64,000 nucleotides of DNA from Arthrobacter sp. Marseille-P9274 (lineage in GTDB: Bacteria; Actinomycetota; Actinomycetes; Actinomycetales; Micrococcaceae), in contig NZ_CAMPOV010000002.1 of NCBI RefSeq assembly GCF_946892675.1, positions 434,001-498,000 of the forward strand, written 5' to 3'. A model generated the notes under the pieces. It made no database searches, was not told the DNA's origin, and worked only from the letters and a program-made list of their open reading frames with translations. Of the stretch, positions 59,776 to 64,000 are shown in pieces. The position numbers were made by a program, and so were the translations under genes. Every line of letters starts with the position of its first letter. Position 1 is the first letter of the stretch.

Positions 59776-61191
59776 GTGAGTATTGACCAGACTGAACTGA
59801 GGACCGGCCCGGCCGGCGCACCTGCCGCCGCGGCTTCCCGGCTGCGGATCCGGCCCGGGCGCTGGGTGGACGGCTGGGACCCGGAAGACAAGCAGCTCTG
59901 GGAAACCGAGGGCCGTGCCCTGGCCACGGTCAACCTGCGCTGGTCCATCTTCTGCGAGTTCCTCGGCTTCGTGGTCTGGCAGCTCTGGTCCATCATGGCC
60001 GTGCAGTTGCCGGCGGCAGGCTTCGACTTCAGCACGTCGCAGATCTTCTGGCTGATCTCGATCCCCAGCCTGGTCGGGGCGACGCTGCGGATCCCGTACA
60101 CCTTCATGGTCCCGCGCTTCGGCGGCCGGAACTGGACCGTCGTGTCGGCGCTGCTGCTGCTGGTCCCCTCGATCGGGCTGGCGCTGTGCGTGGCCAATCC
60201 GCAGACGCCGTTCGCCGTGATGTTGCTGGTGGCGGGCCTTGCCGGGTTCGGTGGCGGCAACTTCGCCAGCTCGATGGCCAACATCACTTACTTCTACCCC
60301 GCCGCGGAGAAGGGCTACGCGCTGGGCCTCAACGCGGCCGGCGGCAACCTCGGCGCCGCGGTGGCGCAACTGGTAGTCCCGCTGGCGATCACGCTGGGCG
60401 CCGCCGCCTCCGTGAACCTGCCGCTGGGCGGGCTGATCTGGGTGCCGCTGATCCTGGTGGCCGCGTGGGGCGCCCGGAAGTACATGCACAACCTCTCGCA
60501 TGCCAAGGGCGACCTGGCCGGCTCGGTCGCGGCGCTGCGCGAGCCGCATCTGTGGATTATGGCCCTGCTGTACATCGGCACCTTCGGGTCCTTCATCGGG
60601 TTCTCGGGCGTCTTCCCGAAGCTGATCAATGACATGTTCCCCGCGTTCTCCTCCTTCGCGGTGGGCACGGCGGCGCTATCGCTGGCCTTCCTGGGCCCGC
60701 TGGTCGGCTCGCTGACCCGTCCGCTCGGCGGAAAGCTGGCGGACCGGTTCGGCGGCGCAAGGATGACGGTGGCGGCGTTCGCGACGATGGCGGTGATCGC
60801 CCTGGCCGTGGTCTGGACCCTGCCGCTGGGCAACTTCTGGCTGTTCCTGTCGCTGTTCCTCGCGCTGTTCACGGCCAGCGGGTTCGGCAACGGCGCGACC
60901 TACCGGATGATCCCGAGGATCTTCGCGATCCGCGGGCACCAGCTGGCCGGTGTGCGGGGCAGCGGCAAGGTGGACAGCCAGCGCAAGTCTTCCGCGGCGC
61001 TCGGTTTGATCTCCGCCATCGGCGCCTACGGCGGCTTCGTGATTCCCCAGGTGCTCAGCGCCTCGCACGCAGCCGGGGGCAATTACAACGGGGCGTTCTA
61101 CGGGTTCGTGGCGGCCTACGTGCTGATGCTCGCGGTGACCTGGTTCTGCTACCTGCGGCCGGGATCCGTCATGGCCAAGGGCGGCGTCTGA
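59776..61191 (+). CDS. narK: Nitrate/nitrite transporter (NarK/NasA-type MFS)
   Basis: 471 residues, twelve helices. Nitrate-porter signatures: NLRWSIFCEFLGFVVWQLWS at helix 1, LAGFGGGNFASSMANITYFY (glycine-rich nitrate signature, helix 5), and the second glycine-rich helix ASGFGNGATYRMIPRIF. GTG start with GGAGG upstream. It overlaps the nitrate reductase start (TGATG), so transporter and enzyme are produced together. The intergenic region 59601-59775 must hold the operon promoter. Confidence 0.94.
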   Translation: MSIDQTELRTGPAGAPAAAASRLRIRPGRWVDGWDPEDKQLWETEGRALATVNLRWSIFCEFLGFVVWQLWSIMAVQLPAAGFDFSTSQIFWLISIPSLVGATLRIPYTFMVPRFGGRNWTVVSALLLLVPSIGLALCVANPQTPFAVMLLVAGLAGFGGGNFASSMANITYFYPAAEKGYALGLNAAGGNLGAAVAQLVVPLAITLGAAASVNLPLGGLIWVPLILVAAWGARKYMHNLSHAKGDLAGSVAALREPHLWIMALLYIGTFGSFIGFSGVFPKLINDMFPAFSSFAVGTAALSLAFLGPLVGSLTRPLGGKLADRFGGARMTVAAFATMAVIALAVVWTLPLGNFWLFLSLFLALFTASGFGNGATYRMIPRIFAIRGHQLAGVRGSGKVDSQRKSSAALGLISAIGAYGGFVIPQVLSASHAAGGNYNGAFYGFVAAYVLMLAVTWFCYLRPGSVMAKGGV

Positions 61192-63401
61192 TGGGCACCG
61201 CGACGCACTGCCCGTACTGCGCGCTGCAGTGCGCCATGCGCCTGTCGCCCGCCGGCGGTTCCGCTAACGACGGCGGGATGGCGGCTTCCGCGGGCAGGTC
61301 CGGGGTGCCGGCTTCCGCGCACGACGGCGGGATGGCGGCTTCCGCGGGCAAGCCCGGGCTGGCGGTGGCCGGGCGGGATTTCCCGACCAACCGAGGCGGC
61401 CTGTGCCGCAAGGGCTGGTCGTCCAGTACGCTGCTGAATTCGCCGGAGCGCCTGACCGCTCCCCTGCTGCGCGGTGACGACGGGAGCTTCCGGCCGATCG
61501 GCTGGGAAGAGGCGCTCGACCTCGCCGCCGGTGCCGTCCGCAGCACCCAGGCGATGCACGGGCAGGATGCGGTGGGCGTGTTCGGCAGCGGCGGCCTCAC
61601 GAATGAGAAGGCGTACCAGCTCGGAAAGTTCGCGCGGCTGGCGCTGCGGACCTCGCGGATCGACTACAATGGCCGGTTCTGCATGTCGTCGGCGGCAGCC
61701 GCGGGGAACCGGGCCTTCGGCCTGGACCGCGGCCTGCCTTTTCCGCTGGAGGATCTGGACGGCGCGGGCACCATCATGCTGCTGGGCTCCAACGTTGCCG
61801 ACACCATGCCGCCTTTCGTGCAGCATCTCCAGGGCGCCCGCGATGCCGGCGGCCTGATCGTGGTCGATCCGCGGCGCTCCGCCACGGCCGCGCTGACCGG
61901 CTCCGGGGCCGGGCTGCACCTGGCTCCGACACCGGGAACCGACATGGTCCTGCTGATGGGCATCGCGCACGTGGTGCTGCAGGAAGGGCTCGCCGACACG
62001 GACTACATCGCCCGGCGCACCTCCGGCTTCGAGGAGCTGCGCCGCAGCCTCAACCGCTGGTGGCCCGCCCGGGTGCAGGAGGTCACCGGAGTGCCGGTCG
62101 CGCTGATCCGCGAGACGGCGCACCGGTTGGCCGGTGGTGTGCGCCAAGCCGCCGCGGGGAACGGGACCGGGGGAACCTACATCCTGACCGGGCGCGGGGT
62201 GGAGCAGCACGTCGACGGCACCGACACTGCCACGGCCGCCATCAACCTGGCCCTACTGCTCGGGCTGCCCGGCAGCGCCCACAGCGGCTACGGAACGCTC
62301 ACCGGGCAGGGCAACGGCCAGGGCGGACGGGAGCACGGCCAGAAGGCGGACCAGCTGCCCGGTTACCGCAAGATCACGGATCGGGCGGCCCGCGAGCATG
62401 TCGCCGCGGTCTGGGGTGTCCAGCCCGAGGACCTGCCCGGCCCGGGCGTTCCCGCCGTCGAGATGCTGATGTCGCTCGGGCGGCCCGGCGGTGTCCGCTG
62501 CCTCTTTGTCCATGGTTCCAACGTGGCCGTTTCCGCCCCCGATGCCAACGCGGTGATCGCCGGCCTGCAGCGGTTGGACTTCCTCGTGGTTGCCGACTTC
62601 TTCATGTCGGAGACCGCCGCCGAAGCGGACCTGGTCCTGCCGGTCCTGCAGTGGGCCGAGGAAGAGGGCACGATGACGAACCTCGAGGGCCGGGTGCTGC
62701 GGCGCCGCGCCGCCATCGAGCCGCCAGCAGGCGCCCGCTCCGAGTTGTGGATCATGTCCGAACTGGCGCGGCGGCTGGGGGCGCCCTCGGACTTCAGCAC
62801 CGATCCCGAAACCGTCTTCGACGAGCTTGCCCGGGCGTCTGAGGGCGGGCCGGCCGACTACTCCGGCCTCAGCTACCCCCTGCTGGACTCCGGCGCCGCA
62901 GCCTACTGGCCTTACCCGGCAGGCTCGGCCGGTACCCGGAGGCTGTTCGGGGACGCCTTCGCCCATGCGGACGGACGTGCCCGGCTGATCGCAGTGGCTC
63001 CGGCCGCGCCGCCGGACGAGCTGCACCGGCCGGGCGAGCTGATCCTTGCCACCGGGCGCCTGCTGGAGCATTACCAGTCCGGCACCCAAACGCGGCGGGT
63101 CACTGAGCTGGCCGCCGCGCAGCCCGAGCTCGCGCTGCAGATCCATCCGGTGACCGCGCACCGGCTGGGCATCGAGGCCGGAGACCGGCTCGCGATCGGC
63201 AACGGGCGCGGTTCGGTCACCGGCGTGGCCGACCTTACCCAGGACATCCGCCCGGACACTGTCTTCCTGCCCTTCCACTTCCCCGGCGGCCAGAGCGCCA
63301 ACCGGCTCACCCCCGCCGCCACCGATCCGGTCTCCGGCATGCCCGAATTCAAAACCAGCTCCGTGAGCGTACGCGTGCTGGAGAAAGCGGGTGCACTGTG
63401 A
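61191..63401 (+). CDS. nasA: Assimilatory nitrate reductase, molybdopterin subunit
   Basis: 736 residues, cytosolic Mo-bis-MGD enzyme reducing nitrate to nitrite. N-terminal [4Fe-4S] cysteines C7, C10, C14 (HCPYCALQC) and C72 (GGLCRKGW), then the molybdopterin oxidoreductase domain (GVFGSGGLTNEKAYQLGKFA, RFCMSSAAAAGNRAFG, MLLGSNVADTMP, GQGNGQGGREHGQKADQLPG) and C-terminal molydop-binding domain (LILATGRLLEHYQSGTQTRR). Between C14 and C72 there is a Gly/Ala/Ser-rich tandem repeat not typical of the family. It overlaps genes on both sides (TGATG, GTGA). Confidence 0.93.
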   Translation: MGTATHCPYCALQCAMRLSPAGGSANDGGMAASAGRSGVPASAHDGGMAASAGKPGLAVAGRDFPTNRGGLCRKGWSSSTLLNSPERLTAPLLRGDDGSFRPIGWEEALDLAAGAVRSTQAMHGQDAVGVFGSGGLTNEKAYQLGKFARLALRTSRIDYNGRFCMSSAAAAGNRAFGLDRGLPFPLEDLDGAGTIMLLGSNVADTMPPFVQHLQGARDAGGLIVVDPRRSATAALTGSGAGLHLAPTPGTDMVLLMGIAHVVLQEGLADTDYIARRTSGFEELRRSLNRWWPARVQEVTGVPVALIRETAHRLAGGVRQAAAGNGTGGTYILTGRGVEQHVDGTDTATAAINLALLLGLPGSAHSGYGTLTGQGNGQGGREHGQKADQLPGYRKITDRAAREHVAAVWGVQPEDLPGPGVPAVEMLMSLGRPGGVRCLFVHGSNVAVSAPDANAVIAGLQRLDFLVVADFFMSETAAEADLVLPVLQWAEEEGTMTNLEGRVLRRRAAIEPPAGARSELWIMSELARRLGAPSDFSTDPETVFDELARASEGGPADYSGLSYPLLDSGAAAYWPYPAGSAGTRRLFGDAFAHADGRARLIAVAPAAPPDELHRPGELILATGRLLEHYQSGTQTRRVTELAAAQPELALQIHPVTAHRLGIEAGDRLAIGNGRGSVTGVADLTQDIRPDTVFLPFHFPGGQSANRLTPAATDPVSGMPEFKTSSVSVRVLEKAGAL
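61267..61350. repeat. 30-bp direct repeats inside the nitrate reductase Fe-S region
   Basis: A perfect 30-bp repeat at 61267-61296 and 61321-61350, 54 bases (18 codons) apart, in frame. It encodes DGGMAASAG twice between the third and fourth cluster cysteines. Confidence 0.92.
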
Positions 63402-64000
63402 CGCGCCAACCCGAGCGGATCGCCGTCGTCGGCTTCGGTCCCGTAGCCGCCCGCCTGGTGGACGAACTGCTCCCCGCGGCGGGCGAGGGGCTGATAAGGC
63501 TCACCGTGATCGGCGCGGAGACCGAGGCTGCCTACAACCGGGTCCTGGTGGCCGATGTTGGAGTTGGGCGGACCGCGGCCGAGGCGATCGCGCTGGCGGA
63601 CGAGGCCGACCTGCGCCGCCACGGGGCCATCGTCCGCCTGGGCCGGACGGTGCGGCGCATCGACCGGCCGCGCCGGCAACTGCTGCTCGACGATGGCAGC
63701 GTCGAGCCATACGACCGGCTTGTGCTGGCCACCGGCGCCCGCCCGGTGGTCCCGACGCTGACCGGTCTCAACCCGGATCCTTCCGCCCTGCACCTGCTCC
63801 CGCCGGGCGTGACGGCGCTGCGCGACCTGCGCGATGCCGCCCGGCTGCGGCACGTGGTCGCCGCGGGCGGAGAGGTCATCGTGCTCGGCGGAGGGATCCT
63901 GGGCATCGAGGCCGCGCTCGCGGCTGCCGACGAGGGCGCATCGGTCACGGTGGTCCATCATGGTCCGCGGCCGCTGGGACGGAGCATCGATGCAGGGGGC
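63398..64000 (+). CDS. nasB: Nitrite-reductase-type FAD oxidoreductase, N-terminal part (3' cut)
   Basis: Open to the end of the window; 201 codons visible. GTG 63398 overlaps the nitrate reductase stop (GTGA). Pyridine-nucleotide-disulphide oxidoreductase fold: RIAVVGFGPVAARLVDELL, then YNRVLVADVGVG (NirB/NasB-type), LVLATGARPVVP and the NAD site VIVLGGGILGIEAALAAADE. It is most likely the electron-supplying flavoprotein of nitrate/nitrite reduction (NirB-like or NasB). Siroheme domains, if any, are beyond the window. Confidence 0.85.
   Translation, partial: MTRQPERIAVVGFGPVAARLVDELLPAAGEGLIRLTVIGAETEAAYNRVLVADVGVGRTAAEAIALADEADLRRHGAIVRLGRTVRRIDRPRRQLLLDDGSVEPYDRLVLATGARPVVPTLTGLNPDPSALHLLPPGVTALRDLRDAARLRHVVAAGGEVIVLGGGILGIEAALAAADEGASVTVVHHGPRPLGRSIDAGG

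Overview
The window looks like a piece of chromosome from a high-GC aerobic actinobacterium of the Micrococcaceae, most like Arthrobacter or Pseudarthrobacter. This is inferred from the high GC content, the frequent GTG starts, the tightly overlapping ATGA/GTGA gene junctions, the soil-type catabolic repertoire and the protein families present. No rRNA, phage integrase, transposase or CRISPR array was seen. Both ends cut through genes: a LuxR-type regulator on the left and a nitrite-reductase-type flavoprotein on the right.

0.8-12.4 kb is catabolic. It holds a LysR regulator, muconate cycloisomerase (catB) and muconolactone isomerase (catC) in one overlapping minus-strand operon, then a PaaI-type thioesterase, an aldo/keto reductase, a fatty-acid desaturase divergent from a cold-shock gene, and a PspA-like pair. 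Next is a compact operon of two Asp/Glu-racemase-superfamily paralogues plus an amidase, divergent from a DUF3830 gene. 12.6-17.6 kb holds small secreted or unknown proteins, YqeY, a secreted calcineurin-type phosphoesterase preceded by a 10-bp tandem array, and a 27-residue membrane peptide.

17.8-22.9 kb is PEP synthase with its regulatory kinase/phosphatase and a CycA-type amino-acid permease. A clear tandem glycine riboswitch precedes the permease, and no terminator is visible between permease and ppsA. 23-36.5 kb is mostly housekeeping and small membrane proteins, a tRNA-Ala(CGC), an Lrp regulator, an SGNH hydrolase / 34-residue peptide / MFS operon, a CitE-like lyase, HTH regulators, an FMN reductase and a second aldo/keto reductase.

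36.5-48.2 kb is a second catabolic island: an aromatic-acid:H+ symporter, two adjacent paralogous SsuA/NMT1-type lipoproteins, a MaoC hydratase, an acyl-CoA dehydrogenase, an amidohydrolase, an SDR, two MarR regulators, and an ABC permease-permease-ATPase unit without its own binding protein. The likely theme is import and CoA-dependent breakdown of an aromatic or other organic acid.

49.2-52 kb is the most unusual part. A free-standing protein resembling the C-terminal domain of lantibiotic dehydratases is flanked by two short cysteine-free peptide genes, both with AAW near the C-terminus, and lies opposite a LuxR-type regulator. I read this as a candidate minimal peptide-modification (RiPP-like) locus without the usual partner enzymes. 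52-59.6 kb holds a PLP aminotransferase that may be translated from a leaderless mRNA, an RraA-like protein, a branched-chain 2-oxoacid dehydrogenase E1alpha/E1beta/E2 operon, a HisC-type aminotransferase and a small membrane protein. 59.7 kb to the end is a nitrate assimilation operon (transporter, molybdopterin nitrate reductase, nitrite-reductase-type flavoprotein).
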